From the NCBI RefSeq assembly GCF_022581195.2, contig NC_061469.1, positions 9,232,501 to 9,296,500 on the forward strand: DNA of 64,000 nucleotides, in the 5' to 3' direction. How positions within the stretch are numbered: position 1 is the first letter of the stretch; each line of letters starts with the position of its first letter. Under the pieces are notes generated by a model that saw nothing but the letters and a program-made list of their open reading frames with translations, was not told where the DNA came from and ran no database searches. A program made the translations under genes and the position numbers. Shown one piece after another: positions 24,904 through 38,500 of this stretch. The stretch is from Helicoverpa zea. Taxonomy: Eukaryota > Arthropoda > Insecta > Lepidoptera > Noctuidae.

Positions 24904-25716
24904 TATGCTTGTAGCATGTTATTAAGAACTAGTGCTCTTACTCTATTTGTTGCAGATCTTGGGGTAGACATTTCACAGGTTTTTAAGCGGTTTCAAAGAT
25001 AAAAAAAAAGATGGTAGCAAGTATGTATGTCACGTTTGGCTGAACTAAAAAAGTTAATTAAAGTGCTTTTCTATAAGCGTTTTGTTAAGGGAAAACTTTC
25101 AGTCATGAATGACCAGATTTCCTCAGGATGTTATTAACTTTACCGGGAGTACGGGAATGTGTGCAAACAAATTAGTAAAAAACATAAAAAATGTAAAAAC
25201 TTAACGATAACTTCTCAAAATCTTTCATAATTTCGCCAACTTTTTTTCCACATTATTTTTCCATACTTGATTAATTCACGTGTCTTCCTCCCCTTTGATT
25301 CAACGTGCGTAAAATAAAATAAAATGTCGCAACCAGAAACCCGCAAATAAAGTATTAATACCACGTCATTCTCCCACGTGAGTCGGAGTGACAATGACGT
25401 CACGCGTGACACCAACCATCCATCACGCCGCATGCTTACAGGAAAACCACATACATCTGCATACAAAGTCACGTTTAAGAGTTCAAAGATAGAGTTGAAA
25501 ATGGTTTGGCTCAGTAGTAGAGTTATCTTTGTTCCGCAATATGTTAACCAAAATCACAAGCGGTCGAATTCAAATTTCGAAGGAAGAAAGTATTCCAAAA
25601 TCAAACTTTTGCAACGGCAAAAAAAAGATTGTTCGAAATTCGGATTTTTCGTCACACGCGTACAGGGGTTTGCTGAAACGGAAAATTGCGATATAACTTT
25701 ATTTTTTAGAGTAGCA
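24904..25716. other. Stretch without a supported gene
   Basis: The overlapping 85-codon minus and 118-codon plus frames around 25,215-25,734 oppose each other. The plus frame runs into the MITE below, so neither is accepted as coding. Confidence 0.35.
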
Positions 25717-25922
25717 GCAGACTGCAAACTTTAAGTCGGCCAACAATCTTTTAGACTCACAAATCTGTATGGAAATTAATGAGAGTGAGCACACAACCGC
25801 GATCAGGTATTTGGCTAGTATGACAGACTGTCTAAAAACGTATATATTCACAAATTATTTATAAAAAATATTTTTTGCTACTATCGGGGCAACTGTCGGC
25901 CAACTGTTCAGTCTGCAGTGTG
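25717..25922. mobile_element. MITE of the GCACACTGCARAC family, copy B
   Basis: The left end is GCAGACTGCAAACTTTAAGT with CGGCCAAC. The right end, reversed, is CACACTGCAGACTGAACAGT with TGGCCGAC. The interior includes ACTCACAAATCTGTATGGAA. The left end is the reverse of the right end of copy A, and interior blocks recur at 49,840-50,027. Confidence 0.6.
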
Positions 25923-28128
25923 GGGTAGTCTCAGATGATGAGATTGACGACTTAAGTAGGTGAGTCGTGATATATTCCGTGATACGCGCTTATCTCGTTA
26001 CGTTTATTGCCGAAGGTTGGTAGGATTATTATATTTTGGGAATGTGAGGACATTTCCTCGAACGTTTAACACCCTGTTTATATTTTATTCATGTATTTAT
26101 TTGGTGTTTTATTACGTAGAACATGTTTATATCATAAGTGTTTATTTTTTATTTTACGAGTTTGGTGCCTTGAGTTAAATAGTGGGCATCGAAAATACCT
26201 CATCAGATAAATTAATGAATCGATGACTTTTAATATTTATGTACTTAAGTATATTTTCATGAGATCCTAGATATATATATATTTTTTTTACTTAAAACTT
26301 ATTTTTATTCAGATTTTTGCACACTTTATGTACTACAGAGCACTGACTAGATATCGAGCCTGTAACACTTTGTACGATCTTTTTTTCCGCATCCACCTTT
26401 TAAGACACTTCAATTTAGTAATATTATTTGCAATCAGCTATACAAAGGGCAACTTCTAACGTCAGTCTAAGCTCAATTACCCAATTATACGTGGGACAAC
26501 CCATCATAATGTATTTTTGTGACGTTTGAAAAGCCGTCGATCACGTTCCTGGCCATGATACCTGATCATTATATCATCCTAATGTCCTAAACATTTCTCA
26601 AAAAAACCTAACCAACCAAGCCATTAAAATCAAACAAAACACTCACCAATTCAACGGTCAATCAAGCTCCCAATACGTCACCGCCCCACCCCGCGCCCCA
26701 ATGACGTAAGCACCAAGGAAACTGCCTGAGACAATCCTACAAAGAACCGATGGAACCTATAACTCGTACACACCCCGGTATTGATTAAAAAAGCAACATA
26801 AATTAGCGAATTCGAGGGGCAAGGGTGGGGGGGCGGTTGTTGTCAAAAAACTTTTATAAGTGTTTATGTGTACGTACCCTCCCCTCCCCCGTCCCGCTCG
26901 GGGAGTGCCCCGCCGCTGACACCCTTTCGCGCATACCCACATTCGTATAAAACACCCGGTACAGGCGATGGAGGGATTGGATTTCGGTTTGTATTGCTTT
27001 TGGGTCCTTTTTTAAGTAAATTGGCATTATTTACGGAAGTTTATGGCACCTTTGCACCCTTTAACAGAGATTGATCTTATTCCTTTATCTCGAAAACATA
27101 ATTGACTGATGTGTGTTTCATTAACATTATACGACTTAACAAAAATAACTGAAAAATTCTCCCCATTTCTGATCAATATTAAAACAAAATATTGTTCATA
27201 TTATTTAGTACATTGATCAATTACCTCATAAGTCTGATAAAAATATTCTTTACATTCAAGTACACTAGTTGCAAATTGAAATAAAGCAATCAGAATCGTA
27301 CAACCAGTCACTATCATACATTAGTAAACATCCCTTTTCCGTATTCGGCCTTACATAACCACTTTTCCTCTAGCCTGTACACTGACATACAAGTACATGT
27401 AAATTAAACACCACCGCACACAGACACGCACACAAATAAAAACGTAAAGAAACACCGCCGAGAGGAAGAATGTATTAAGAAAGCGTGAAAGGGACGCCCT
27501 TCTAATTAACACCCCTAGAGGAACAGGGACGGAAAGAAACGACACGCTAATTAAGAATACAAGAAGAAAGACGCGTTTTATGTACAGCGACGAATATTGT
27601 CAATGTGTGCGTGCACTTTATATGTGTGTCGACGATTTTCCATTTGTAACGCGCATGTGTAGGTGTTGTGTTATTAACTCATTATGTGAAGAGTTAGTAA
27701 GTATATAAGCGTTATTTACTGGTTAATTGAAAGCGGTTTTCCGATAAGAGCCTGGTAAAGACAGCGGTATCGAGACATTTTCTATTTGATTTTCATTTTA
27801 ATATGTCCCTTCTCGGTATTACGTAAAAATAATGCGGTGACCAAAAGTTTGGCGAACTTTTAGTTTGTGTAAAGTTGGTACTTTGTTGAAATTGATAATT
27901 TATTTTTGGACTTCAAAGCGTCAGTTGGTATCACGTTTTTGTGTATTGGTAAGAAAAGAAAAGGCTTTGGGAATTAAATTATGTATTGTGTTTAAAAGCA
28001 CGTAGTAAATAGGATTTTAAATTACATTAATATAATTATTTAATTCATATAATATCAGGTCATTAAATATGTGCAGGATGGTTATACAAGTGGCCGCTTA
28101 TCAAAAAAAAAACTATGAACGCAAGTTT
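25923..28128. other. Stretch without a supported gene
   Basis: There is a G-run at 26,826-26,835 and a C-rich block at 26,878-26,891, and several short frames, none of which resembles a known protein. Confidence 0.35.
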
Positions 28129-29100
28129 ATTATACTTCGGCCGTTCAGAGAATGCGTTCCTGACACCTATCAGTTAGTCACGACTAGTGATGGGCACAAC
28201 ATAACACTGAGTTCGTTACCGTTCCTTCAAAATGAACCGCCGCATTATTTTAAGATTATTTTCGTTTTAAATTGGCGGAATCATTTGTTTTATATTTTAG
28301 TTATTTAAGTGGAAACCAAAAAAAGGTAATATTCATATAATAAAATTGTTTTATTTATTCTTTGTTACAAGTACATTGAATTGAATGTGCGAACAGAATA
28401 TTAATCAGACTCCGATTTGCTTGAGGAGGTGGTGTCTTCATCATCATCTTCGCCTACATGTATAATTATATTATTATCAATAACAGAATCAATCCTGATA
28501 TCTCGGTCTAACAAAAGCCGGGTAATCAAATAAAAACAGATCGAAAACACTTGAAAAACGTGGTCTATGCGCACGAAACGACAACGGACGACTGTTTTAG
28601 CGTCACAAAATGGCGGCCCATAACGCCATTTGGGGTTACCATTTTTAATCTAAGTATAAAAATGCGGTTTGGTCATAGTTTTATTTTTATATTTCATAAA
28701 CGTTATAATTAAGTCTTATAGTCCATTATTTTCCAATTCTTAAAAAGAAAATCAAAACGTATTATTTTATATTATAACTGTATAAGAACAGATTACGATA
28801 CTTGCCTGTTATTTTTAGCACAGCACTACAAAATATAAACCGCTGACATAACCTTGTAATAGCGCAGTATAGATTTAGAAAAATATTGTTTACCAAGTTA
28901 TTTGACACTCAGTTTGGCACAAAATTATAACATTCATTGATTATTGATATAATAATGTTGTTTTAATGCTCCTCAATTGTTAAAACGGTAAACAACCAGC
29001 AAAAATATTTTTATCGTAACTGCAACGCCATTGCAAAGTTACGTCGTCAGTTCAATCGCGACGTGTCAGGAACGCATTCTCTGAATGGCCGAACTATAAT
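28129..29100 (-). mobile_element. 972-bp DNA element with 38-bp inverted repeats
   Basis: The arm at 28,129-28,166 (ATTATACTTCGGCCGTTCAG, GAATGCGTTCCTGACAC inside) is repeated inverted at 29,063-29,100 with two mismatches. TATA/TA palindromes at both ends leave the exact target duplication ambiguous. The minus strand holds an open frame of about 82 codons with an acidic C-terminus (see 28,401-28,649), so this may be a deletion derivative of a coding transposon rather than a pure MITE. Superfamily is not assigned. Confidence 0.7.
28401..28649 (-). pseudogene. Possible terminal coding exon of the 28.1-29.1 kb element
   Basis: On the minus strand a frame of 82 codons opens right after a splice-acceptor-like TATACTTAG (AG ending at 28,650) and ends with TAA at 28,401-28,403. 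It has no ATG, so it would need an upstream exon. Visible features: a basic/aromatic start with PKWRYGPPFCDAK, a hydrophobic FSICFYLITRLLLDRDI segment in the middle, and a tail of Asp/Glu then Ser (GEDDDEDTTSSSKSESD). I do not recognise the family. The acidic, serine-rich end reads like the C-terminus of a nuclear protein or transposase, which is inference. A chance open frame of this length in AT-rich DNA cannot be excluded. Confidence 0.3.
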
Positions 29101-32100
29101 CAGTGGTTTTAATCTGAAGATTTTTTAATGAAAATCAAAATATTTTACAAAAAAATGTATCCTTATAAACCCATAACGAGGTAGGTTACCCATAAAATCA
29201 CTACAGGATGTTCAAAAACCAACACCCGTCTATTTTCCCCCAAACAAAAAGTTCCCAAATTTTTTCAGAAGTCTTATTTATCTTTGGAAGATTTTTGTGA
29301 TGCGATAAGGGTCATGGTCAAGCCAATAACGGTTTAAGCGGCTATCGAGGACCCAAGGACGTTTGCAAGGACTTAATGATGTAAAGGGATTGGGCAGCTG
29401 AGGGGTGATTCTGGGAAGAAAAAATGTTTTTGGGTTTTTTTGGGGTGGTATAATATCAATTGTTGTATGAGTGCTTGGAAAATTAAGGGTTAATATTTTC
29501 ACTTTATTTTTACACACATAATCGGATATTTTTATAGTACTTACATTATGGACTAAAATAATAGACTCTTTTGCTCGCTTTATTTAATATTTCAGGTCAA
29601 CCAAAATACTGTATACCATAAATGAATATGTTGTGGTAAGCGGCTTGCATTATATCATCAGTGTATTCGAAATTTGCACCTACATGCGAAAATGAATAAT
29701 TCCTTCTCAGTAATTAAATAATAAAAAATACAGTTAGCATATAAATTACGTAGGCTACATCGGGGCTACGAGTCTGGAAGTTGGTGGTGATACACCCGTG
29801 CATCGGTAAATAGTAGTCCTGCGTCTGATCTCTCTCTGGTCGTGTCGGATTGCCGTCCCATCCTACTGTGAGAGTAAAGGAATAGGGAATGTACCTGTGT
29901 CTGCGCAAATGCTTGTGCACTATAATAAGTGCTGCGCAGCTGACTGATATCCTTTTCAAGAATAGGCGCCATAGTAGATAATCGGTTTGGACGACATTAT
30001 GATATGAACAAGAAATGATGAATGATAATTAGGCCAGTTCAAAGAAAACTTGTGCCTAAGCACAGTATTGTAAGGACCCAAACCAGGGAGTCTTATAACT
30101 AATTTAAGGAATAACATTCTCAAGTAATGAAAGTTGATAATGATGATTACTACCGTTAAATTCCTTTTATTACTGCGCAGAAATGCTTTTGTTTTATAGC
30201 AGGATTTTGTTTGGAGATAACTGTTGTCAAAATACCTTGCGTTAGGTTGAAATTATCTAGAAACATCGATTAGAGGACGCGAACGTGGGTGCCAACACCA
30301 GAGTGATTTGCGCCCTTTAGAGTTTAGATGTCTATGTGCTGAAGAGGATAGAAACCATTAATATGGGTAGATATCAAAAACAGTTTCTGCTGTGAGTAGA
30401 AAAGAAGAATTACGATACTGATAGGCCATAGACTTTAGCTCTTACAGAGAAATAAACAGTGTTAAGTACCATTATTGCTGAAGGGTTTTCCATTTTTTAC
30501 TTGACCTTCAATCACAATCTGTACTTAATACCTGTACTTGAAAACTACGTGCTTTAATCACTAGGCCACCACGCACAACAAGAAGTAGTATAAGTATGAC
30601 AACCATAAGTATAACCAAAATATTTGCATAAAAACATTCGAAATTTATAGTATTCTTCTTCTATAAGAGAATGTAGAAAAAAATGCAAACAAATATCATA
30701 TGCGAGGAACCGCAACTAGCTTCTATACCTCCAATAGATAACATCTCATTTCCATGCATACTAAATCAAAATTATCTGAACTACAGCTCAACGGGATCAT
30801 TATTCGTGCACATCTCACCGTAATTGCTTGAAGATCTTACAAAAGCCTAATGATGCATTCTATACTAACATAGATAAGACATATCGTCGTTTGATCACCT
30901 ACCGACATCAGTACCTTATCGCACTCGCTGTAGGTTTATTTGTTTTAAGCTTTCAATGCGAACGAATGAAACGGGCATCGTATTGAATTACCATTAACAT
31001 CGTAAGCGACATTTTCTGTTACATGAATTTCAACCTTAACTTAGTAGCTATAGGGTTGAGATTGCAATGGGTGGGATAAAAAGATATATAGGCTGAATAC
31101 GCCTATCTTGCTCTCGGAAAAAGCTTGCAAGAAAGCAAAGAATGGTGGAAGAAAGGGGAAGGGACAAGGAGATATGTCTCAGCGGCGGTGATGAATTAAA
31201 TTTTTAGGGGGTGTTTAGGGGGGCAACTTTGCCCCTTTCATTGGCGCGTCTTCATCCAGTTATTCGTTTCTTTAATTTGTGTTAATTTTTTTTTCGCTTT
31301 GTTTACTTGTATCGTGATTATGGTTTTGGGTTTTGTTTACTTCGTATGTTATGTGTGATAAAGTAAGTAGTAGTATAGTTTTCAAACTGATATTAGTACC
31401 TACATGTTTAGTCCCTTTCGTGAAAGATTTATTTTCCTACCTATTTTTCACTTAATGTTTCACAGATGTGATGTTAGGAATAAAATGTTCAATTTTAAAT
31501 AATTATTGAAATTAATAGTTGAGATACTTGAATACCATTTTTTCTGTCTCTTAGACTCCATTGTAATAAAAAGAATTTTGTTACACTTGGTCTAACCACA
31601 TTAAATTATCGTAACATTTTTTATTAGATACGCTTGATTTTTTGCCACTTTTCATAAAATATTTTTTTTCCAATAACCCACACTTCAAAGAAGCTTTGCC
31701 CCTTATTACAACAAAGTTCACAAAAAATCGATGACGTCACATTAATTTTCTCCACATCCGAAAACCCCTATGCATGCAAGCTCAGCACGTATGCACTCAC
31801 TAGACTATTCGAATAGAAAAAAAACTCGAATCGATAACCCAAAACAAAAGCGTAACCCTCTGTAAAATGCTAAAATCGATGCGAAGAAGTGTCATTAAAG
31901 AACCCCCAAAAATTAAAACCCCCTGTTTGTACGCACACATGCAAAGCTAATATGACTAATAGATGCGCACACATGTAAAAAAGTTAATGAACTATTCACG
32001 GTAGGATGTGCGATTTTGTTTTGGGTAGAATTTTTATGATGCGTGCCGCTGTTTAGAATTTGAATTTGGAATAGTAAAATTGTGTTCGTGTTTTGTTTTT

Positions 32101-34122
32101 CACTTGACAATACGAACAAATAAAGTCTATACTTCGTTTGTTTTCGGCGGTTGATTCTTATGCTAATACTAGTAATTTTAATACTTCTTACGAAGCACAA
32201 AGGTCAAGCTTCTTGGTATTAGACAACAGGTGATTAACTATAATGCATTCAATCAAAAAAACATTTTAAGTACGTAATTACACCAGTTTACTCTTAAATA
32301 AGGTGCAAACATTTTCAGTAATTTGTAAAGAGTGAAAATAAATACCTTGGCCAATATATAAGAAGGGACTGTAATTGTTTGTAAACTGAACGATTGCAAG
32401 GAGCAGTGGACATAAGTAATGACCCACAAAAGTGTAAGAGCCCAAGTGATACTTCAAAAGTCAAGGAGTTTGCTAAATGGATGGGCCGGGAATTAAGTTA
32501 CATAATTATTTATTTATTTTGAAGAAAAACGGATTTACTTTTGTAGAATATTATTGAGTAATAATTTGTTTTTATATATTTCTTCCATGTTTAATACGTG
32601 GTCAATGGACAATGGACAGTGAAGTTAATAACTTCCCTGTTCCATGAGATATTTTAAATTGTTTTTTTATTTAAAACGAATGAGTAAAGCGTTGATTTTC
32701 TTATGTTTATTATTCACATACCTATAATTATTAGTTTTTTTTTGTTATATTCTACATAGTTTATAAAATAGCAATGAAAAAAAAAATAAATAAAAATAAC
32801 AACAGTTTTATAAATAAATATTTTCACAATGTGAGTTATTAAAGTCTTGAGAAACAATGGTGTTACAGCCATCAAATAGCAATTCCTTCAGGCTCTGAGC
32901 TATTGGATTGTTTTTCATGGAAAACGTCTTGGCAATCGAACTTGGAGCTTCACTCTCTGTTGCAGTTTTTTAGTAACGATTACAGCATGTTTTGTTGAGC
33001 ATAGTCACTAAATGTATGCTAAAAGACCCCAAATATTTGGTACAATATGATAAAACTTTGAATATATTAAATTGATTGAATTTAATAGCTCTTTACTCTT
33101 ATCACCATAAGCTTGTTAATTGTCCCACTGCGGGGCACAAACCTCTTTTCATAATACATACCCTATATCATCATCAGCCTTTGAGTTGTCCCACTGCAGC
33201 ACAGACCCCTTCCCAAGACCTGAATGTTAAAATAGAATGTCTCAAAACTAAAACCCATCAGCAGCAACAGCAAAACATCTACCCCAAAAACCTTAATAAA
33301 ACTCCGAAAATAAAAGAAGACTCCATCCTGTCGTCTCAAATGAAAGTCGCCCGACTTCCCAAAAAATTTAAACACATGTATATGTAAACATTTACATGTA
33401 AACGTACAAGGCAAGGCGCCGATGAGTTTTAAAGTTTTTAAGGGTTCGCCGAAGATTGCGTGTCTTGATTACCGGCCCCCTCCCTCGGGGGGGTGCCTCC
33501 ACACACGACTAGGGCCGAAAAACACCGCTGCCCTCCCTTTTTTAAGGAGGGTAAATTAAAAGTGTTATGTGAGCGTGGTGAATCTTGATACTTTAAGACA
33601 GTTTGAGATATCCCTTATCTTTTTTCGCAGTGTTAGACATTATGCTGGTATTTAGCCCGTAATGGGAACACATTCAATTTTAAGATCGCGATTGTGTCAG
33701 TAATTAAAATTAATTTTGATTTTCTTTTGGCGAAAATTCTTTGGTGGGTTTTGGTAAGTTAACTTAATTAGTAATTTTGGAATTCAGAATATTTTGAGCT
33801 ATTTTTAAATGTCTGAAATTAACACAAGACTTTACGCTTAAATATTAAGATACGCGGTCGCCAGTCTATACCAATAACCAACGAAATCTTCAATCAAATT
33901 GACCGATGGAATTTTGAACTAAGAACGTTTAAAAACCGTTACAATCATCGCCTTCCATTTTCAAAATTCAAAAAATATGTTCCGAAGTCTACTAATCAAT
34001 TACTCACCAAGTATCAAAACTGTGCTCCGTGCAAAGACACATGCAAGACAGTCGTACAGTCGTTCAGTCGTTCATTTGCAAACGATTGTAATACGGTATC
34101 TATGTCGTACCGCGATATTACT
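29101..34122. other. 5-kb stretch without a supported gene
   Basis: Contents I can name: a minus-strand CACTAGGCCACCAC at about 30,560 that resembles a SINE A box; a block at 31,700-31,830 with TGACGTCA and TGCATGCA; and two tandem repeats of a GTCCCACTGC-containing lepidopteran fragment at 33,119-33,215. The 103-codon plus and 83-codon minus frames there overlap each other on opposite strands across these repeats and are not accepted. A GC-rich block at 33,470-33,550 is unexplained. Confidence 0.4.
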
Positions 34123-34127
34123 CAAAT
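34123..34127 (+). repeat. BEL/Pao target-site duplication, left copy
   Basis: CAAAT immediately precedes the left LTR and recurs immediately after the right LTR at 42,750-42,754. Five bases is the usual BEL/Pao duplication length. Confidence 0.95.
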
Positions 34128-35369
34128 TGTGCGGGACGGACGTAGCTCAGAAGCAGGTACTATGGGGTGGCTTCGAGACGTTGACGCCCCGTCGGTCGCT
34201 GGTTCTTGGACGTCTGGGCGAGTGGACTGTATTTACGATGTGGCGAGAAACAGGAATTTCAGAAACAAGAATACGTTTAGACGGGTTTTAGACTTTCTGC
34301 TACTATAGGTTCAGGAATGCCGGTGAAATAATAAGTCTTCATATATTTTTCAGGAGTCTTGAAGGGACGAGCTTCGACGCACTTACCATACTATAATTAC
34401 ACTATTTACTTTTCACTATTTACTTGTTATACTATCAAAAAATCCATACCGATGACTACGACTTGTACGGCGGCGCTTGCGCACCGAATGAGCTCGAAAC
34501 TTTACCGTGACGAGCACCTCGATTTCTCGTCCCTCCGACCAACCTCAGTTTTATTGACCTTTCAATTTAACAGCAGTATTACAAACAATTGGTACATGAT
34601 ATCATTACAGGACACCTAGCGTCAGACGCCCCATGAAGTGCGCTACTGAACTATACTATACACACCCTGCATACCTTCAGGGCTGAAATACTATAACCGA
34701 ATAACTATAAAAAACTATGTGAAATCGGCCCTTATGTGAAGATTATCTCGAGATAAAAAACAAACTATGGGGGGTATCTCGATACGAAAGGCAGTGTGTG
34801 TTAGGGCATTTCATGGGCTATCTGGCGATAGTAATCCTAACAATGTGACCTAAGCCCTAGTATTGTTAATTTGCATATGAAATGAAAGTCAAAACACAGA
34901 CATTATTTATTGCTCTATAACTTAAACTATTAACAATATTTCTATAAATTAAGTTATTTTGTATACAATGAGACCTAGGCTTTCAGTTAAACACTATTTC
35001 ACTAATGAAAGTCTAGGATTTTTACTATCGAGAAATGTTTACATAGGTAAATCAGGCCTTAAACGGCAGAACTATTAGGTTTATTATACAAAATTATGTA
35101 GGTTAAGGTTACCGCTACAAGACTATTACAATTTGGTATCAAAAAACGCTATAATTTACAAATTAAATCACTATCAAAATCTGAACACAATTCTATAACA
35201 ATTTAGAAGGAGGGTGCACGTGAAAAAACATACCTTGGCGCGGCTCACGGCACTTTTGCTCATTACCCTCATCACAAAATTGTTAGAGTATAAATAGTAA
35301 CGCGCATACACGAACACTCAGGCATTATGATTTTGCACTCGCGGCGCACGGATGCGTCTGTCGCGAACA
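34128..35369 (-). repeat. BEL/Pao 3' LTR
   Basis: This is the downstream LTR in the minus-strand sense. It is identical to 41,508-42,749 except at position 34,877. On the minus strand it carries a polyadenylation signal AATAAA (34,906-34,911). On the plus strand, antisense to the element, it has a consensus TATAAATAG (35,289-35,297). The 66-to-104-codon frames on the plus strand are LTR shadows. Confidence 0.97.
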
Positions 35370-35380
35370 TCTCTCCCGCC
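35370..35380 (-). promoter_or_regulatory. Polypurine tract
   Basis: On the minus strand GGCGGGAGAGA abuts the first base of the 3' LTR. A purine run at this place primes plus-strand DNA synthesis in LTR retroelements. Confidence 0.75.
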
Positions 35381-35598
35381 GTGCGGCAGAGCGTAGGCAC
35401 TATCACTTTCACTTTCACTATCACTATTTAGTCTATTAAACGATGAATGATGACACGATGACACGATGTAGGGACTCGAAGCGTTGACCCGTAGCGATGA
35501 CTCGTAGCTCTGGCTCGCAGCGATGCCGCATCTCCGGTGAGCGACGGCGCAGTGATAGCGCTAGGGCGCCGCGACGCCGGTGATGCCGCACTGCCCGG
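35381..35598 (-). other. 3' untranslated region of the BEL/Pao element
   Basis: It lies between the integrase stop codon and the polypurine tract. It contains short tandem motifs, CACTTT/CACTAT at 35,397-35,427 and GATGACACGATGACACGATG near 35,449-35,468. No coding frame is seen. Confidence 0.6.
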
Positions 35599-38500
35599 TT
35601 ACTTAGGCAGCGGCACGAGTTTCTTCGTCGGACGCTTTAGTATGCCACCTGCGGTGCGCACGTCAGCGGTCCGAACTTCACCATCAGCGCCCGGGTAGAC
35701 GGCCACGACCCGGCCTCGCGGCCAGGTGTTGCGAGGCAGGTTGCCGTCGGCGATGAGGACGGGGTCGCCCAGCTGCAGCGCGGGGCCGCGGGCGTGCGGC
35801 TCCCGCCGGTATTGGAGCTCGGGCAGGTACTCGCGCACCCAGCGGCGCCAGAACATGTCGGCGAGTATCTGGGCGCGCCGCCAGTGCTTCTTGCTGTCGA
35901 TGTCTCGCTCGTCGAACGTGCCGGGGCTCGGCAGGCGTGCCGAGCCGCCCAGCAGGAAATGGTTCGGTGTGATGGACTCGTCGTCGTCGCCGCTCACAGA
36001 TACGTGGGTGAGCGGCCGGCTGTTGACGACGTACTCGACCTCGCAGAGCAGCGTCGCGAGGACCTCCTCGCGTGGGTGGCGCTCGTGCAGCGTGGCGCCT
36101 AGCGCGGTCTTAACGCACCGCACTAAGCGCTCCCAGGCGCCTCCCATGAAAGGCGCGGAAGGCGTGATGAAGCGCCAGGCGATGCCGCGTCGGCTGGCCT
36201 CCTCCTGGCAGGCCTCACGCAGCTCACGGTCAGCACCGTGCATGTTGGTGCCGTTGTCGGAGTAGATTTCGGTGGGACAGCCGCGTCGCGCTGCGAACCT
36301 GCGCAGCGCCAACACAGCTGAGTCCGCGCTGAGGCTGTGCGCGATCTCGAGGTGAACTGCCCTTGTTGTGAGACACGTGAACAGCGCCACGTATCGCTTA
36401 TGATGCTGACGACCGACGGTGACTGACAGCGGGCCGAAATAATCAAGCCCAGTGTATGTGAACGGCCTGCGGTGATGAGCTAGGCGTGTCTTCGGGTGGT
36501 CGCCGGTTGCCGGCGTCGGCGCGCGCGCGCGACGTATGCGGCAGTGCAGGCAGCGCGCGATGACTTGCTTGACTGTCGGGCGCAGGCGCACAATCCAGTA
36601 GTGCTGTCTGACCTCATTCACGACGAGCTCGGTGCCGCTGTGTTGTAGGCTACGGTGTGTCCAATCTATATATAGCTGTGTAATGCGGTGATCGCCGTCT
36701 AACACAGGTGGGCTCTTCACGCTTTTAGCGACTTTGTCTACAGCAGCTATGCGGCTTCGCAGTACTATAACTCCGTCGTTTAGTTCTATGCGCAGCGGGT
36801 ACAGCCGGCTACTACTTGCGACTGTTTTGTTGCTCTCGAGACTGGCTATTTCTTGTTTAAAGGCTTCTTGTTGCACCACACGAACTAACAGCTTCTCTGC
36901 TCTTTGAATATACGTCGCGTCCAATACAATAAACTTGCGTGTGTATATTTGGGCGCGCGCAGCTTCGGCGGGCGCGCGGGGCGCTCGCACCGCTCTCGAC
37001 CAATCAGGATCGTTTTCTTTGTTTTTCCTTGTTCGCTTGTAGAACGTTTTTTCTGTATGTTGTTTTCTACATAACGATATAAACTGTAGTACTCTGGCTG
37101 TGGCGCGCAGCAATCGCTCCCACCTTGAAAATCGAGCGGGGTCGGGAACGACGTCTATGAGGTTTGCTGCGCCCGCTTGTATGAGCGTGACTGTTTTTTC
37201 CTCGCCTGTCGGTTGACTGTCAGCTGGTGACTCGGTCGGCCATGTCGATGGGTCGTCGTAGAGGAACTTAGGGCCGCAGTACCACTCGTGGTCGGTATGA
37301 AAGTGCGTCGGGACGTCGCGGGTGGCGGCGTCGGCTATGTTGCTTTTTGTAGGCACCCAGCGCCACTCTTCGACTCTGCTATTTTCCTCTATGGCGGCCA
37401 AGCGATGTGCAACGAATGGCTTGTACGATCTGGCTCCTTTCCTTATCCATGTCAGAACGGTTCTGCTGTCACTCCAGTAGGTCACGGAGGCGGGCTTGAC
37501 GTTGTGTTCATATATCACTGCGGCTGCGACGCGCGTACCCATCACCGCGGCTTGCAGCTCGAGGCGCGGTATTGACAGCAGCTTCAGCGGCGCCACCTTC
37601 GCCTTCGCCATGACGAGGCTGACGTGCACGTTGTTGTCACGGGTCGTTGACCTCCAGTACACCGCTGTAGCGTAGGCCTTCTCACTGGCGTCGGTGAACA
37701 CGTGTACTTGTATTTCTGTAGCCTCACTGTACCCAGGATAACAGCGCGGTATGTTTACGTTCTTCAGCTGTTCGAGATGACTTATCCACGCCCTCCACTG
37801 GCTTGATAGTTCTTCATCGAGAGGTTGATCCCAGTCGACTCCCCGCCTCCAGGCTTCTTGCAGTATTTGTTTCGCCCTGATTGTTATAGGTGAGGCGAGG
37901 CCCAGCGGGTCATACAGCGACATAACTATCTTGAGCGCCTCTCTCTTGGTGGGCGTTTCCTTGTCGAGCAGGCCAGTAGGTAGGCGCGCGAGTTTTAAGT
38001 TGAAGCTCAGCTCGTCTGTGTGTGGCTTCCATATCACGCCGAGTACTTTCTCTGTGTTTTCTATATTTCCAAGATTAACAATCTGTGTTGTTTCTTGGCC
38101 CGGTACCAATTCACGCAGCACTTCTTCGCTGTTGGATACCCATTTCGTTAGGTCGAAGCGCGCTTTACTATGTATTTCTTGTACTATCTTGATTGTGCGC
38201 GTCGCCTCTTCTGTACTTCTGAAGCTATCCAGGTAATCGTCCATGTAATGATTCTTGACTATTGCTTCTACTGCTTCTGGATGTTCGTTCGCATGGCGTT
38301 TAGCATTCCAGTTCTTAGCGAATATTGCTGTACACGGTGAACTTGCTGCGCCGAATATTATTGACGTCATTCGGTACTCTTCCGGCGCCCCCTCCCGCCG
38401 CTCTCCTCGCCACAGATATCGGAGAGCGTCTCTGTCTTCTGGCTTTACTTTCACCTGCATAAACATTTCAGTGATATCTCCGGAGACGGCGACGCGGTGA

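Noticed and set aside
25215..25734. Opposed 85- and 118-codon frames
   Set aside because: They overlap each other and the plus frame enters a MITE. No domain is visible.
33076..33414. 103-codon plus and 83-codon minus frames
   Set aside because: They overlap on opposite strands and cover two tandem fragments of a common repeat plus a poly-Gln stretch.
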